Assembly: GCA_016199545.1 (NCBI GenBank)
Contig: JACQGN010000077.1
Location: 1-43,143, forward strand
Direction of reading: 5' to 3'
DNA from: Betaproteobacteria bacterium
Lineage (GTDB): Bacteria > Pseudomonadota > Gammaproteobacteria > Burkholderiales > SG8-41
DNA: 43,143 nucleotides
A program made the position numbers and the translations under genes. Positions 1 through 8,899 of this stretch are shown here, piece after piece. The notes under the pieces were generated by a model. That model saw nothing but the letters and a program-made list of their open reading frames with translations, made no database searches and was not told the origin of the DNA. The first letter of the stretch is position 1; the number at the start of each line of letters is the position of its first letter.

Positions 1-831
1 AAAGTGATGCCGGCGCAGGACAGCGCGGGCAAGCGCACGTCGCGGGTGTCGGCGGTCTATGACGCCGCGCCGCGCCGGAGCTTCGTCGCGGCGTTGAAGG
101 ACATTCCGGAGGTGTGGGAAATCAGCTACGACGAGAAGGCGGAGCCGATCCCGGTGGGCCTCATTCACGATTTCAGGTACCAGGAAGGCAGCTTCATCCC
201 CGGCCGTTTCAATCCCCGCCGCAGCGTGCTTACCGACTATCTCGATGATTTCTTTTTCACCGCCAACTATAACGAGCTCCTCGCGACCTCGCGCGACGGA
301 GGCCGGGCTCAAGTCGTGCATCTCGACGCGCGGCGCGGCATCGCCAGTGTGGACATGCCGGGTATGCCGCACCTGGGTTCCGGCATCACGTGGGATTACC
401 GCGGACGCACGGTGATGGCGACGCCCAACCTGAAAGTGGGGGTCGTCACGGTGATCGACATCAAGGACTGGCGCAAGTTGAAGGAGATTCCGACGCTCGG
501 TCCGGGCTTTTTCATGCGCAGCCATGAGAACTCGCGCTTTGCCTGGGTCGATGCCATGATGAGCCCGCACCGGGATACGCTTCAGGTCATCGACAAGGAG
601 ACGCTCGAGGTGGTCGGATCGGTGCGCCCGGTTCCCGGCAAGACGCTGGCGCACGTCGAGTTCACGCGCGACGGCCGCTACGTGCTCGCGAGCCTGTGGG
701 AGATGGACGGAGCGCTGATCGTGTTCGATGCCGCGACCTTCAGGGAGGTGAAGCGCATTCCCATGCGCCGGCCGGTGGGCAAGTACAACGTCTACAACAA
801 AATCATCCGCTCCGAAGGGACGAGCCACTGA
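1..831 (+). CDS. nirN: Cytochrome d1 domain protein, NirN-like (5' partial)
   Basis: The frame is open to the left edge, so only the C-terminal ~275 residues of a larger protein are present. It is an eight-bladed d1-heme propeller of the NirS/NirN group. Visible hallmarks are RVSAVYDAAPRRSF, the PGMPHLGSGITWDYRGR segment, FMRSHENSRFAWVD, AHVEFTRDGRY and the terminal GKYNVYNK...GTSH, which resembles the GKFNVYN end of NirS. NirF proteins, as I recall them, end differently, so NirN (a d1-binding c-type cytochrome acting in heme d1 maturation) or a NirS-like reductase fits better. Any cytochrome c domain would lie outside the window. The gene is transcribed toward the convergent signalling operon starting at 930. 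A shorter homologous 3' end sits at 34224-34277. Family assignment is firm; NirN versus NirS is uncertain. Confidence 0.72.
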   Translation, partial: KVMPAQDSAGKRTSRVSAVYDAAPRRSFVAALKDIPEVWEISYDEKAEPIPVGLIHDFRYQEGSFIPGRFNPRRSVLTDYLDDFFFTANYNELLATSRDGGRAQVVHLDARRGIASVDMPGMPHLGSGITWDYRGRTVMATPNLKVGVVTVIDIKDWRKLKEIPTLGPGFFMRSHENSRFAWVDAMMSPHRDTLQVIDKETLEVVGSVRPVPGKTLAHVEFTRDGRYVLASLWEMDGALIVFDAATFREVKRIPMRRPVGKYNVYNKIIRSEGTSH

Positions 832-929
832 ATCTTCATTGCTGACCGGCTTGTCTGCCCCAGCGTGCGCACTATGCGCCGGGGTCCGCCTTTTCCCGGT
901 TCCGCTCTCTCCACCAGCGTCCGATCCCG

Positions 930-1334
930 TCACGCGACGGGCGGGGCCCCGCCGAATAAGGTGCGCCGGCCGAGGGCCTTCTCGACGGCGGCGATCAGCT
1001 TCTCCTTCTCCACCGGCTTCACGAGGTACTCCACGACGCCTTCCTTCATGAAATCCACGGCGAGGTTCACGTCGGGGTAGCCCGTCAACACGATCACCGG
1101 GATCGAAGGATACTGGCGGCGGAAGAAGGCTACCGCCTCGACGCCATTGATCTTCGGCATGCGCACGTCGCAGATGATCGTCTCCACCTCGAGCACGTTC
1201 TCCGCGCCGATGGTCTTGATCGCCTTCTCGCCGTCCTCCGCCTCGACGACGGTCAGGTTCGTCCCTTCGAGTTGCAGCCGGATGGTGTTCCGGACCGCTT
1301 CCTCGTCATCGATTACCAGAATCTTGCGCAACAT
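930..1334 (-). CDS. Single-domain response regulator (CheY-like receiver)
   Basis: A 134-residue receiver domain with nothing after it. It begins MLRKILVIDDEE (acidic pair at D9-D10), carries the phospho-acceptor Asp at about residue 56 in IICDVRMP, Thr in VLTGYPD and Lys in YLVKPVEKEK. I chose ATG at 1334, which has GGCGGAAG just upstream; a start at 1364 would add a tail lying inside the kinase gene. The start overlaps the 3' end of the PAS kinase (stop at 1306) by 29 bp, so the two are translationally coupled and this is probably the kinase's phosphoryl acceptor. With no output domain it must act by protein contact or as a phosphorelay intermediate or phosphate sink. Confidence 0.85.
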   Translation of the reverse strand: MLRKILVIDDEEAVRNTIRLQLEGTNLTVVEAEDGEKAIKTIGAENVLEVETIICDVRMPKINGVEAVAFFRRQYPSIPVIVLTGYPDVNLAVDFMKEGVVEYLVKPVEKEKLIAAVEKALGRRTLFGGAPPVA

Positions 1335-2547
1335 TCGGCTTCCGCCTTTCAGTGGTTTCCTCAATCGGGAACTGGATCGTGCACAACGTCCCCTCGTTCG
1401 GCGCGCTCTCGAAGGCGACGGTGCCGCCGTATTTCTCGACGATTTGCCGGACGATGAACAGGCCCAGGCCGTCGCCCGCGTCCGGGCCCTTGGTGGTGAA
1501 GAACGGATCGAAGATCCGTTTCAGGTGTTCGGCCGGGATTCCGGTACCCGTGTCGCGGATCTGGATCACGACCTGATCGGCCTCCGTGTGGCTGCGGATG
1601 TCCAGGACCCCTCCGGACTCCATGGCCTGGATGGCGTTGCGAATGACGTTGAAGAGCGCCTGCTGGATGTCTTCCGATTTCGCCCGGATCCCGGGCACGG
1701 GGCCGAGATCGAGGTTGATCTGAACATGGTCGCTCAACACGGAGCGCCTGGCCATCGCGGCCGCGGCGCCCAGTTTCTCGTTTACATTCACCGGCTCCAG
1801 GTCGTGCTTCTCCGCCGGCCGGGCGTATTCGGTCAGGTTGCGCACGATCTGCGCGATGCGCTTTGTCTGGGTAATGATGCTTCGCCCGTGCTTGCGGCTC
1901 GACTCGAGATCGGCCCCGTCGCGGATCGCCTCGGCCATTCCCAGGATGGCGTAAAGCGGATTGTTGATCTCGTGGCCGATTCCGCTCGCCATGGCGCCAA
2001 TCGCGGCCATCTTCTCCGCCTGGACGAGGCGGGCCTGGCTCGCGCGCAGCGCTTCCATCTGTTTCAGGCGCTCGCTGATATCCTGAATAATTACGGTGGC
2101 GATCACACAACCGTCGCGCGCCACGCGCGAGATGGCGGCCTCGGCCGCGAACTCGCTGCCGTCGCGCCGCAGGCCGGCGATCTGGGCGCGCCCGCCCATG
2201 CGCCGCGACGACTCGCCCGAGGCCATGTACGTGGCGACGTGGCGGGCGTGGGCCGTGCGGAACCGCGGCGGGATCAACTCGTCCATCGACCTGCCGACGG
2301 CCTCCAGGGCGGAATAGCCGAAGAGCTGCTCGGCGCGTTTGTTGAACATGCGGATACGCTGATCCTCGCCGATCGAGATGATGGCCTCGCCGACCTGGTC
2401 GAGGACAGCGGCCAGCAGCGCGCGCGAGGTCTCGCGCCCCGGGATGGGTTCCATGTTCGCGGTCTCTTCCTCGCGCGGCTCTTCGGCAATTCCCGTTACT
2501 CGGGGGCGGGCGCTGGGCGAGCCCCCCGCCAAGGATACTCCTGTCAC
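1306..2547 (-). CDS. PAS-domain sensor histidine kinase (soluble)
   Basis: A cytoplasmic two-component kinase without obvious membrane segments. From the GTG at 2547 it is 413 residues: a PAS domain at about 40-160 (LDQVGEAIISIGEDQRIRMFNKRAEQLFGY), a HisKA H-box near 195-205 (GIGHEINNPLYAI), and an HATPase_c domain with the N box (NVIRNAIQAM), G1 box (DTGTGIP), FDPFFTTK and GLGLFIV. The GTG overlaps the stop of the sigma-54 activator as GTGA. An alternative ATG at 2454 (residue 32, preceded by GAGGAAGAG) would still keep the PAS domain and is plausible. Its position between the NtrC-type activator and a lone receiver suggests that it phosphorylates one or both. The signal for the PAS domain cannot be read from the sequence. 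Confidence 0.88.
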   Translation of the reverse strand: MTGVSLAGGSPSARPRVTGIAEEPREEETANMEPIPGRETSRALLAAVLDQVGEAIISIGEDQRIRMFNKRAEQLFGYSALEAVGRSMDELIPPRFRTAHARHVATYMASGESSRRMGGRAQIAGLRRDGSEFAAEAAISRVARDGCVIATVIIQDISERLKQMEALRASQARLVQAEKMAAIGAMASGIGHEINNPLYAILGMAEAIRDGADLESSRKHGRSIITQTKRIAQIVRNLTEYARPAEKHDLEPVNVNEKLGAAAAMARRSVLSDHVQINLDLGPVPGIRAKSEDIQQALFNVIRNAIQAMESGGVLDIRSHTEADQVVIQIRDTGTGIPAEHLKRIFDPFFTTKGPDAGDGLGLFIVRQIVEKYGGTVAFESAPNEGTLCTIQFPIEETTERRKPNVAQDSGNR

Positions 2548-3926
2548 TTCCCGCCGGGGTCGGCCGCGATCTTCGGTGGCGCGATCCCGTATTCACGAAT
2601 CAGGCGCCTGAGGCGCGGGCGCGAAACGCCGAGGATCTCGCACGCCCGGGTGCGATGCCAGCCGGTGGCCGCCAGCACGCGCTCGATGTGCTCGCGTTCG
2701 ATGTCACGCAGGCTGAGCTCGGTTAGTGCACGTGCGGATGGCTCCGCCACGCCCGGTGCGCCCGCCGCGAGATCGGGGAGGAAATCGGCCGTCAGGGTAT
2801 CGTGCGGAGAGAGAACGACTGCCTTGGTGAGCACGTTCTCGAGTTCACGCACATTGCCTGGCCAGTCGTGGGCTCGGAAGGCGGCCATTAGCTCCGGCGA
2901 GACCCGCTTTGCTCCACGGCGCGTTTCGGCGCAAATGCGCGTGAGCAGCACGGGCACCAGATCGTCGAGATCTTCCTTGCGCTCGCGCAACGGGGGCAGG
3001 GAGACGGTGACGACCTGCAGGCGATAGAACAGGTCCTCGCGAAACCGCCCGGTTTCCACCGCGCGCCCCAGCTCGAGGTTGGTGGCGGTGACGACGCGCG
3101 CGTTCGTCCGTCGCAGCTCGCTGGTGCCGAGCGGCCTGAATTCGCGCTCCTGCAGCACCCGCAGGAGCTTCGCTTGTATGGTCGGAGAGAGCTCGCCGAT
3201 TTCATCGAGGAAGAGCGTGCCGTCGTTGGCGAGCGCGAATTTGCCGACTTGGCGGTTCACCGCGCCGGTGAACGCGCCGCGCTCGTAACCGAAGAGGTCC
3301 GACTCGAGCAGCGTTTCGACGAGCGCGGCGCAGCTTACGGCGACGAACGGGGCGCCAGGGCCCTTGCCGGCATGGTGGATGGCGCGGGCGACGAGCTCCT
3401 TGCCGGTCCCGCTCTCGCCGACGATGAGTACCGTGGTGTTGCTGCCAGCCACCATGCCGATGGTCTTGAATACCTCGCGCATGGCGCGGCTGCGGCCGAC
3501 CATGATACTGGCGCCGGCCTTGGCCCCCGTCATCAGCGGGGCGGACTCTGGGGCATGCGATCTGTCCGTTCCCTTGAGCAGGTGCGCGACGATGCGGTCG
3601 AGTTCGTCGATGTCGATGGGCTTGGTGACGTAGTCGCTCGCCCCCCGTTTCATCGCTGTTACGGTCGTAACCATGTCGTGAAATGCAGTAATCATGAGGA
3701 CCGGGATGCCCGGCTGCTCCCGTTTGATCTCCTCGAGTCCGTCAAGGCCGTCCTTGCCTGGCAGACGCACGTCGAGGATCAGCAACTGGGGCCGCCAGCG
3801 CCTTGCCATCGCCAGACCCTCGTCGAAAGCGTGCGCGGAGCGCGGTTCGTGCCCGAGCGAGCGCAGGTGGACCTGCAGTGTTCTGCAGATGGCCTCGTCG
3901 TCGTCGATGACGAGGATTCTGCTCAT
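2544..3926 (-). CDS. NtrC-family sigma-54-dependent response regulator
   Basis: A 460-residue activator with receiver, AAA+ and Fis-type DNA-binding domains. The receiver (1-120) has D9/D10, phospho-acceptor D52 (ILDVRLPG) and K102. The AAA+ core (about 142-380) shows Walker A GESGTGKE at 170-177, the sigma-54 contact loop GAFTGA at 217-222, Walker B LFLDEIGE near 238-245 and an arginine-finger region. The C-terminal HTH (about 415-452) contains ACEILGVSRPRLRRLI. The start overlaps the upstream kinase stop by ATGA, which marks a cognate pair. Two -24/-12 promoters at 6820 and 12243 have matching dyads upstream and are the obvious candidate targets. Its receiver is about 56% identical, by my hand count over 117 residues, to the lone receiver at 11698. 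Confidence 0.95.
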   Translation of the reverse strand: MSRILVIDDDEAICRTLQVHLRSLGHEPRSAHAFDEGLAMARRWRPQLLILDVRLPGKDGLDGLEEIKREQPGIPVLMITAFHDMVTTVTAMKRGASDYVTKPIDIDELDRIVAHLLKGTDRSHAPESAPLMTGAKAGASIMVGRSRAMREVFKTIGMVAGSNTTVLIVGESGTGKELVARAIHHAGKGPGAPFVAVSCAALVETLLESDLFGYERGAFTGAVNRQVGKFALANDGTLFLDEIGELSPTIQAKLLRVLQEREFRPLGTSELRRTNARVVTATNLELGRAVETGRFREDLFYRLQVVTVSLPPLRERKEDLDDLVPVLLTRICAETRRGAKRVSPELMAAFRAHDWPGNVRELENVLTKAVVLSPHDTLTADFLPDLAAGAPGVAEPSARALTELSLRDIEREHIERVLAATGWHRTRACEILGVSRPRLRRLIREYGIAPPKIAADPGGK

Positions 3927-6595
3927 GCCGAGTTCCCGTGGACGGTGGAGGCGCTCGCGCCTGTTTCGACCAGTAAAGTTGCGGTCGAGTCCTCAGCCGG
4001 GTCTGCCGATGTGCAACAGACCTCCACGGCTCGCGACGGAAGCACGACGGTCGCGCAGGTGCAGTGTTTACCGTGCTGTTGCAGGGTCACCTTCCCACCA
4101 TGCAGTTCCACGATGCGGCGGACGATCGCGAGGCCCAGTCCTGTACCCCGGGCTCGCGTGGTGTAGAACGGCTCGAAAACCTTTTCCTCATAGCCGGGAG
4201 CCAGTCCGGCGCCGTTGTCGGAGATCTCGACCCGGATCCAGGAGCCGTCGGGCCTCAGTTCGAGTTCGGTCGCGACGTCGATCTCGTGAGCCCGGTCGTT
4301 GATGCCTTCGGTGGCCTGGGCCGCGTTTTCCAGCAGGTTGGCGAACACTTGGCGCAGCTTCGCCGAGTCGGCGAGCAGGGTCGGCAGCCCCGGACGGTAG
4401 CGCGCCTTCACCGTCACGCGGTGATCCGTGATGTGCTTTTGCGCGATGAGGATCGCCGCATCGAGCACCCGGTCGATTCCGAGCCATTCCGGCACCATTG
4501 AGTCAGGACGCGAGTAGGTCAACAGATCCGACAGGATTTCCTCCATGTGCCGCACCTGCTCGAGGGCGATCTGCTGCAGCTCGCGTTCCTCGGGGTCCCA
4601 GCGCTCCGCCGGCCGCCGGCCGAAGATCTGCAGAGTCATCTTCACGCTCGAGAGCGGGTTGCGCAAGTCGTGTGCGACCATATTTGCCATACGGCCCACC
4701 TCGGCAAGCGCCTGGTTGCGGGCGCCGTCGCGTTTGCGTTGCTCGACTTCCTCCTCGAGGCGGCGCCGCTCGGTGATGTCCTCTTTGACGGCGAGTAGGT
4801 GGGTGATCGCGCCGCTGGCATCGCGAATTGGCGAAATGCACGTCGCCTCCCAGTACAGCTCGCCGCTCTTCTTCCGGTTGTGAAATACGCCGCGCCATTC
4901 GCCCCCCGAAACGACCGTGTCCCACAGTCGTTGATACTCCTGCGGGCTCGTCTCGCCGGACTTGAGAAGTCGCGGATTCTTGCCGCGCACCTCGTCGAGC
5001 GTGTAGCCCGTGAGCTGCGTGAATTTCGGGTTGACGTACTCGATCGCGCCACGCGTATCGGTGATCATCACCGTGCTCGGGCTCTGCTCGACCGCGCGGG
5101 TTACCTTGCGCAATGCCTCCTCCGCCTCGCGCGCCTCGGTGACGTCATCGCCGATGCAGGTCACGCCGATGGCGTTCCCGTCCGCATCGGTCAACCGGGT
5201 GATGCTCCAGGCAATCAGACGCTTTCCGCTTGCTGCGGTGCGCAGAGCGCACTCGTGCCGGGGCGCGTGCTTGTGCAGGCGCACAACGTCGTTGAACAGC
5301 GCTCGGCTCCGCTCGCGGTGTTCGTCGGCGACCAGTGCATCGAGCCAATCGCAGCCGATCAACGCTTCGCGATGGTAGCCGACCCGCTGACAAAGCGCAT
5401 CGTTGACGAAGATGATCTTTCCCGACTTATCGAGTCCGAGGGCGAGAAGCGAGACGTTTTCGAGGATCTCCCGGAATCGTTGCCCGAACGCTGCCTGAGC
5501 CTCGGCCAGACGGCGTCGATGGACCGCGCGCGCAAGGAGCGCCCCCGCGGCCGCTGCCAGAGCGAACAGCGTTGCATAAAGCAGGAGATAGCGGCGAGCG
5601 AACGCGCCCATTGCCGCGGCGAAGTGGTGCGCCGGGAGGCGTGCGACGATCTTCCAGGGCGCTGCCCCGGAGGAGTAGGCAGTGGGAGCGGTGCCAGCCG
5701 GCGCCTCGACGCGCGCCGTGAAGCCGGGCTTGAACGTGGAAAATGTGTAATGCGCGTCTCCAGCCGCGAATTGCCCGCTGTCCTGCGCGCGGATGCGCTG
5801 CCATGCCTCGGGGTGGGACAGCGCGAAACTGCGCCTGTGCTCGAGCATGAACCCCCATTCCTCACCGCGCGTGGGACTGCTCAGCCAGAAACCTTCACCG
5901 TTGAGCAGCATCGCGTGATCGCCGATGTTCGCAATCGCAGCCCGGAACGCATCGAGCAGCGCATCACCGCGGTAATTGAGAACCAGCACGCCGACCTTGC
6001 TGCCGTTGCGGTCGGTGACGGGCGTACCGAACCGCATCATGGGCCGAAGCGGGTATTCCACCTCGTCGCGCTCGATGTTCAGATCGAGCGGCGATGCGTA
6101 CAGCTCGCCTGGCGCGAGCTGGGCGGTCTCGCGGAAATAATAGCGGTCGGCCTTGTTCTGCAATTCTGCGTCCGGAACGACGACCGCCGCGCCGGCCGCG
6201 GCATTCACGCGAACGATCTCAAGCCCGCGCAGATCGAGGAAGCGCACCTGGTCGTAGATGCGCTTCTGGCGGGCGAAGATACGAAATGTGCTGGCGAGCC
6301 GCGCGCGAGCGTCCGGCGTCGCGGGGGGGAAGAGGGCTCGGCTTTCGGAATGCTCGGCCAGATAGCGCAGATCGTCCGCAACGGTATCCAGAGTGCGCGC
6401 GATCGCAATTCGACCGAGTTCCACGTTCAGGCGCTCCGCCGTCTCACGCGTTGCGCGCTCCACCTGCCGGGCGGAGGTGTAGTGCAGCACGGCTACGGCA
6501 AGCACGACGCCAGCGGCAACCAAGAGGTAGCGGATCACCAGGGCAAGGACGGCCCGCCGGTTTTCGACTGCTGTCGTGGGAATTTGGCCGATCAT
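3923..6595 (-). CDS. Membrane sensor histidine kinase, Cache-PAS-PAS
   Basis: A 890-residue inner-membrane kinase. An N-terminal membrane helix (about 20-42) and a second (about 328-355, RYLLLYATLFALAAAAGALLA) flank a periplasmic double-Cache-like sensor, typified by YDQVRFLDLRGLEIVRVN and later GVLVLNYRGDALL. Two PAS domains follow (GLDKSGKIIFVNDALC; MITDTRGAIEYVNPKFTQLTGY), then a HisKA domain with MVAHDLRNPLSSVKM and an HATPase_c domain (FANLLENAAQA, SDNGAGLAPG, FEPFYTTRARGTGLGLAIV). A ~40-residue tail of unknown role extends past the ATPase. It is the first gene of the minus-strand signalling operon and overlaps the NtrC-type activator by 4 bp, so it is the likely main input. Double Cache domains usually bind small extracellular ligands; which one here is unknown. 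Confidence 0.93.
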   Translation of the reverse strand: MIGQIPTTAVENRRAVLALVIRYLLVAAGVVLAVAVLHYTSARQVERATRETAERLNVELGRIAIARTLDTVADDLRYLAEHSESRALFPPATPDARARLASTFRIFARQKRIYDQVRFLDLRGLEIVRVNAAAGAAVVVPDAELQNKADRYYFRETAQLAPGELYASPLDLNIERDEVEYPLRPMMRFGTPVTDRNGSKVGVLVLNYRGDALLDAFRAAIANIGDHAMLLNGEGFWLSSPTRGEEWGFMLEHRRSFALSHPEAWQRIRAQDSGQFAAGDAHYTFSTFKPGFTARVEAPAGTAPTAYSSGAAPWKIVARLPAHHFAAAMGAFARRYLLLYATLFALAAAAGALLARAVHRRRLAEAQAAFGQRFREILENVSLLALGLDKSGKIIFVNDALCQRVGYHREALIGCDWLDALVADEHRERSRALFNDVVRLHKHAPRHECALRTAASGKRLIAWSITRLTDADGNAIGVTCIGDDVTEAREAEEALRKVTRAVEQSPSTVMITDTRGAIEYVNPKFTQLTGYTLDEVRGKNPRLLKSGETSPQEYQRLWDTVVSGGEWRGVFHNRKKSGELYWEATCISPIRDASGAITHLLAVKEDITERRRLEEEVEQRKRDGARNQALAEVGRMANMVAHDLRNPLSSVKMTLQIFGRRPAERWDPEERELQQIALEQVRHMEEILSDLLTYSRPDSMVPEWLGIDRVLDAAILIAQKHITDHRVTVKARYRPGLPTLLADSAKLRQVFANLLENAAQATEGINDRAHEIDVATELELRPDGSWIRVEISDNGAGLAPGYEEKVFEPFYTTRARGTGLGLAIVRRIVELHGGKVTLQQHGKHCTCATVVLPSRAVEVCCTSADPAEDSTATLLVETGASASTVHGNSA

Positions 6596-6676
6596 GAATC
6601 ACTCAGGAAACCGGGGAAGCATACGCACTGGGTTGCCGGGAGAACCGCCGGTAGCTCGAACCTATCGGTAACGGGC

Positions 6677-6693
6677 TGGAACGAATTGTTCCA
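6677..6693. promoter_or_regulatory. Putative activator-binding dyad (UAS 1)
   Basis: TGGAACGAATTGTTCCA is an inverted repeat of TGGAAC/GTTCCA around a 5-bp spacer, about 130 bp upstream of the sigma-54 promoter at 6820. This is the usual distance for an NtrC-type enhancer. A near-identical dyad lies upstream of the second sigma-54 promoter at 12131. A weaker copy (11 of 17 positions) lies at 6718-6734, 41 bp away centre to centre, or about four helical turns. Binding by the activator encoded at 2544 is inferred. Confidence 0.55.
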
Positions 6694-6717
6694 TTGTAGC
6701 CATGAAGACGGTCTTGG

Positions 6718-6734
6718 CGGTATGGTCTGTTCCA
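6718..6734. promoter_or_regulatory. Degenerate second activator-binding site
   Basis: This 17-bp stretch matches the shared TGRAACGRATYRTTCCA pattern at 11 positions, with an intact GTTCCA right half and a decayed left half. It sits in phase with the strong dyad at 6677 (41 bp between centres). Support comes only from position and partial similarity. Confidence 0.3.
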
Positions 6735-6819
6735 TGATTGTCCGCGGTATTTTCAGGACTCTGGAAAATTAGCTCTATTCTTCAAGGGGTAAGCACTTTT
6801 TTGAGTCCCTAAACCTTCG

Positions 6820-6834
6820 TGGCACAGATTTTGC
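6820..6834 (+). promoter_or_regulatory. Sigma-54 (-24/-12) promoter, Usp/radical SAM operon
   Basis: TGGCACAGATTTTGC has the invariant GG (6821-6822) and GC (6833-6834) exactly 12 bp apart, and matches the TGGCAC-N5-TTGC consensus throughout. Transcription should start near 6846, leaving a ~90-nt leader before the start codon at 6935. The gene for a sigma-54 activator lies 2.9 kb away on the other strand. Confidence 0.82.
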
Positions 6835-6888
6835 CATCAAAAGCGTGGAAAAGGAAAGGCCGCGGGCCGGGCTGGTATTGCCCATCGA

Positions 6889-6916
6889 CGTAACCGATCG
6901 AGGCGAATCGGTTACG
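6889..6916. promoter_or_regulatory. Perfect 10-bp inverted repeat in the leader
   Basis: CGTAACCGAT and ATCGGTTACG are exact reverse complements separated by 8 nt. The dyad lies downstream of the predicted sigma-54 start and ends 18 nt before the start codon at 6935. It could be an operator for a dimeric regulator or an mRNA hairpin affecting ribosome access. It has no T-run, so it is not a standard terminator. Confidence 0.5.
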
Positions 6917-6934
6917 AGCTGAAATTGAGAGCCA

Positions 6935-8899
6935 GTGGCGATCCTGCCGGGACAACGGAGATTACCCCAATTGAGCCCTGAAGCACGTCAAGCGCTGCCG
7001 GCATACCGGGCGATTCTGCTCGCAACCGACTCCTCGGACCATGCCAACCGGGCCGCGCTCGAGGCTGCCGCCATCGCGTCGCTCTGGGGTGCGCAGCTCA
7101 CCGGGATCCACGTCTATGCGGCAAAGCTGCACGATCTGCGTTTCCGGCAGATGGAGGGCGGGCTGCCCGCGCAGTTCCGCGACGAGCACGAGCTCGAGCG
7201 CCAGCGCGATGTGCACGACAGCCTGATCAGCCGCGGGCTATCGATCATCAGCGATTCGTATCTCGACCAGGTGCGGCGCCTGTGCAGCGAGCGGCGGCTG
7301 CGCTTCTCGCCGCGTGCTCCGGAAGGCAAAAATTACCGCGGCATCCTGCAGGAGGCCAACACGGGGGCGCACGATTTGCTGATACTCGGTGCGCTCGGAC
7401 TCGGGGCGGTGCAGGGAAGCCGCGTGGGCAGCGTCGCCCAGCGGGTCGCGCGAGGCAGCACAATCGACACCCTGATGATCCGCGATCCGGCGCGGTCACT
7501 TGCCGATGGACCGATCGCGGTCGCGATCGACGGCTCGCCGCTCGCCTATGGCGGGCTGCTGACCGCGCTCGCGCTCGGACTCGCCTGGCGCGCCCCGGTC
7601 AAGGTGGTTGCCGCCTTCGACCCCTATTACCACTACGTCGCCTTCAATCGCATCGCCGGCGTGCTCTCGGAGCAGGCCGGCAAAGTGTTCCGCTTCAAGG
7701 AGCAGGAAAAGTTGCACGAGGAGATCATCGACTCGGGCCTGGCGAAGATCTACGAGGGTCATCTGCAGATCGCGCGTTCGATCGCCGCCGACCACGGCAT
7801 CGGAATCGAGACCGAGCTGCTTGACGGCAAGCCGCACGAAGCGATCGAGCGCTGGGTCCGGCGCGAGAATCCTTCCCTACTGGTGATCGGCAAGACCGGC
7901 ATCCATGCCGATGACAGCCTCGACATCGGCGGAAACGCCGAGAACCTGCTGCGTAATGCCGATTGCGCCGTGCTGCTCAGCCGGCGCCCGCACCAGCCTT
8001 CCGTCGAGCGGCTGGCCGAGGTGACGACCTCGTGGACACGGGAGGCCGAGGCGCAGATGGAACGCGTGCCGGACTTCGCGCGCGACATGGCGCGGATGGC
8101 GATCCTGCGTTACGCCCAGGAGCGCGGCCACACGGTCATCACGGCGCGCATCGCGGGAGAGGCGACCGCCGCCCTGTGCCCGCACGCGGCGCGCGCGATG
8201 GGAGAGATCGTTGCGGCGCACGACGCGGGCGCGCTTGATCGCGGTGCGGGCGCATTCCAAGCCCCCGCGTGGAGCGAGGCGGCGAGCGCGGTCCTTGCCT
8301 CGGTTGCCGATCGTTCATTGCGCGATAACCTGAGGCTGCGCGCGGAGAAACGCGCGCGGCAGGCGGGGGCGCCCGCCGTCGAGGCCGGGCACGTCCACGA
8401 ATTCATCCGCGATCCGGCCCCGACCGATGGCGGGCACGGCGGCGAGACATTGCGCTGTCCGTACGGCGCGCAAGCGGTGGCGCCGGCCGCGCCGGGAGAG
8501 GCGGCGCTGCGCTGGAGCGCAGCTGCCGAGGCGCGCATGACCCGCGTTCCTGCGGGCGTCATGCGCGAGCTCACGCGCAGCCGCATCGAAGCCTTTGCGC
8601 GGCGCAAGGGCATCGGCGAGATCGCTCCGGAGTTGATCGACGAGAAGTACGCCGAATGGCAGGCCGGCTCGCAGAAACAAGCGATGGCGCTCGGCTGGGA
8701 CCCCGAGAGCCGCGAGCGCATCGAACGCATCCCCGAATTCGTTCGCGGCATGGTGATCAAGGAGGTGGAGCGCTGTGCCCGAGAGATGGGGCTTGACACC
8801 GTGACGCCGCCGGTGCTCGAGCGTGCCCGCGGCGCCTGGACGGCTACGGCCGGGTTTCATTCAGAATTCAATGCTGACCAGTACTCGGGCGCCGACTGA
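6935..8899 (+). CDS. Tandem UspA protein with four PCP_red-like repeats
   Basis: A 654-residue cytoplasmic protein. Two universal stress protein domains occupy about 24-185 (YRAILLATDSSDHANRAALEAA; LLILGALGLGAVQGSRVGSVAQRV) and 192-350 (IAVAIDGSPLAYGGLL; LLVIGKTG). Four copies of a ~40-residue repeat follow at about 367-405, 446-487, 527-565 and 588-628, with the pattern W..AA...ER(V/I)P.F.R......E..AR..G...(I/V)T. This matches the PCP_red domain found at the end of light-independent protochlorophyllide reductase BchB; the second copy is degenerate. It is the first gene behind the sigma-54 promoter at 6820 and overlaps the radical SAM gene, which ends in the same repeat. Start: GTG at 6935, or TTG at 6971 preceded by ACGGAG. 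A tetrapyrrole-binding or stress-related accessory role is inference. Confidence 0.85.
   Translation: MAILPGQRRLPQLSPEARQALPAYRAILLATDSSDHANRAALEAAAIASLWGAQLTGIHVYAAKLHDLRFRQMEGGLPAQFRDEHELERQRDVHDSLISRGLSIISDSYLDQVRRLCSERRLRFSPRAPEGKNYRGILQEANTGAHDLLILGALGLGAVQGSRVGSVAQRVARGSTIDTLMIRDPARSLADGPIAVAIDGSPLAYGGLLTALALGLAWRAPVKVVAAFDPYYHYVAFNRIAGVLSEQAGKVFRFKEQEKLHEEIIDSGLAKIYEGHLQIARSIAADHGIGIETELLDGKPHEAIERWVRRENPSLLVIGKTGIHADDSLDIGGNAENLLRNADCAVLLSRRPHQPSVERLAEVTTSWTREAEAQMERVPDFARDMARMAILRYAQERGHTVITARIAGEATAALCPHAARAMGEIVAAHDAGALDRGAGAFQAPAWSEAASAVLASVADRSLRDNLRLRAEKRARQAGAPAVEAGHVHEFIRDPAPTDGGHGGETLRCPYGAQAVAPAAPGEAALRWSAAAEARMTRVPAGVMRELTRSRIEAFARRKGIGEIAPELIDEKYAEWQAGSQKQAMALGWDPESRERIERIPEFVRGMVIKEVERCAREMGLDTVTPPVLERARGAWTATAGFHSEFNADQYSGAD

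Larger units (their letters stand above)
6596..6934. promoter_or_regulatory. Divergent intergenic control region
   Basis: These 339 bp separate the signalling operon (leftward) from the UspA/radical SAM operon (rightward). They hold two dyads at 6677 and 6718, a canonical sigma-54 promoter at 6820 and a perfect 10-bp inverted repeat at 6889-6916 within the predicted leader. I saw no convincing coding sequence here and no obvious sigma-70 promoter for the leftward operon. Confidence 0.7.

Noticed and set aside
1-831. NirF
   Set aside because: The C-terminus GKYNVYNK...GTSH resembles NirS/NirN ends rather than the NirF end I recall, and the propeller motifs match the NirN/NirS side.
858-894. 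GC-rich hairpin with a short T-run after the d1 gene
   Set aside because: The stem has a mismatch after four pairs, and the T-run is short and offset. Too weak to call a terminator.
940-953. GC palindrome GGCGGGGCCCCGCC
   Set aside because: It lies inside the last codons of the receiver gene and is explained by Gly/Ala/Pro codons in high-GC DNA.
1147-3027. Long plus-strand frame opposite the kinase and NtrC-type activator
   Set aside because: The minus-strand genes have complete catalytic motifs; this frame has none.
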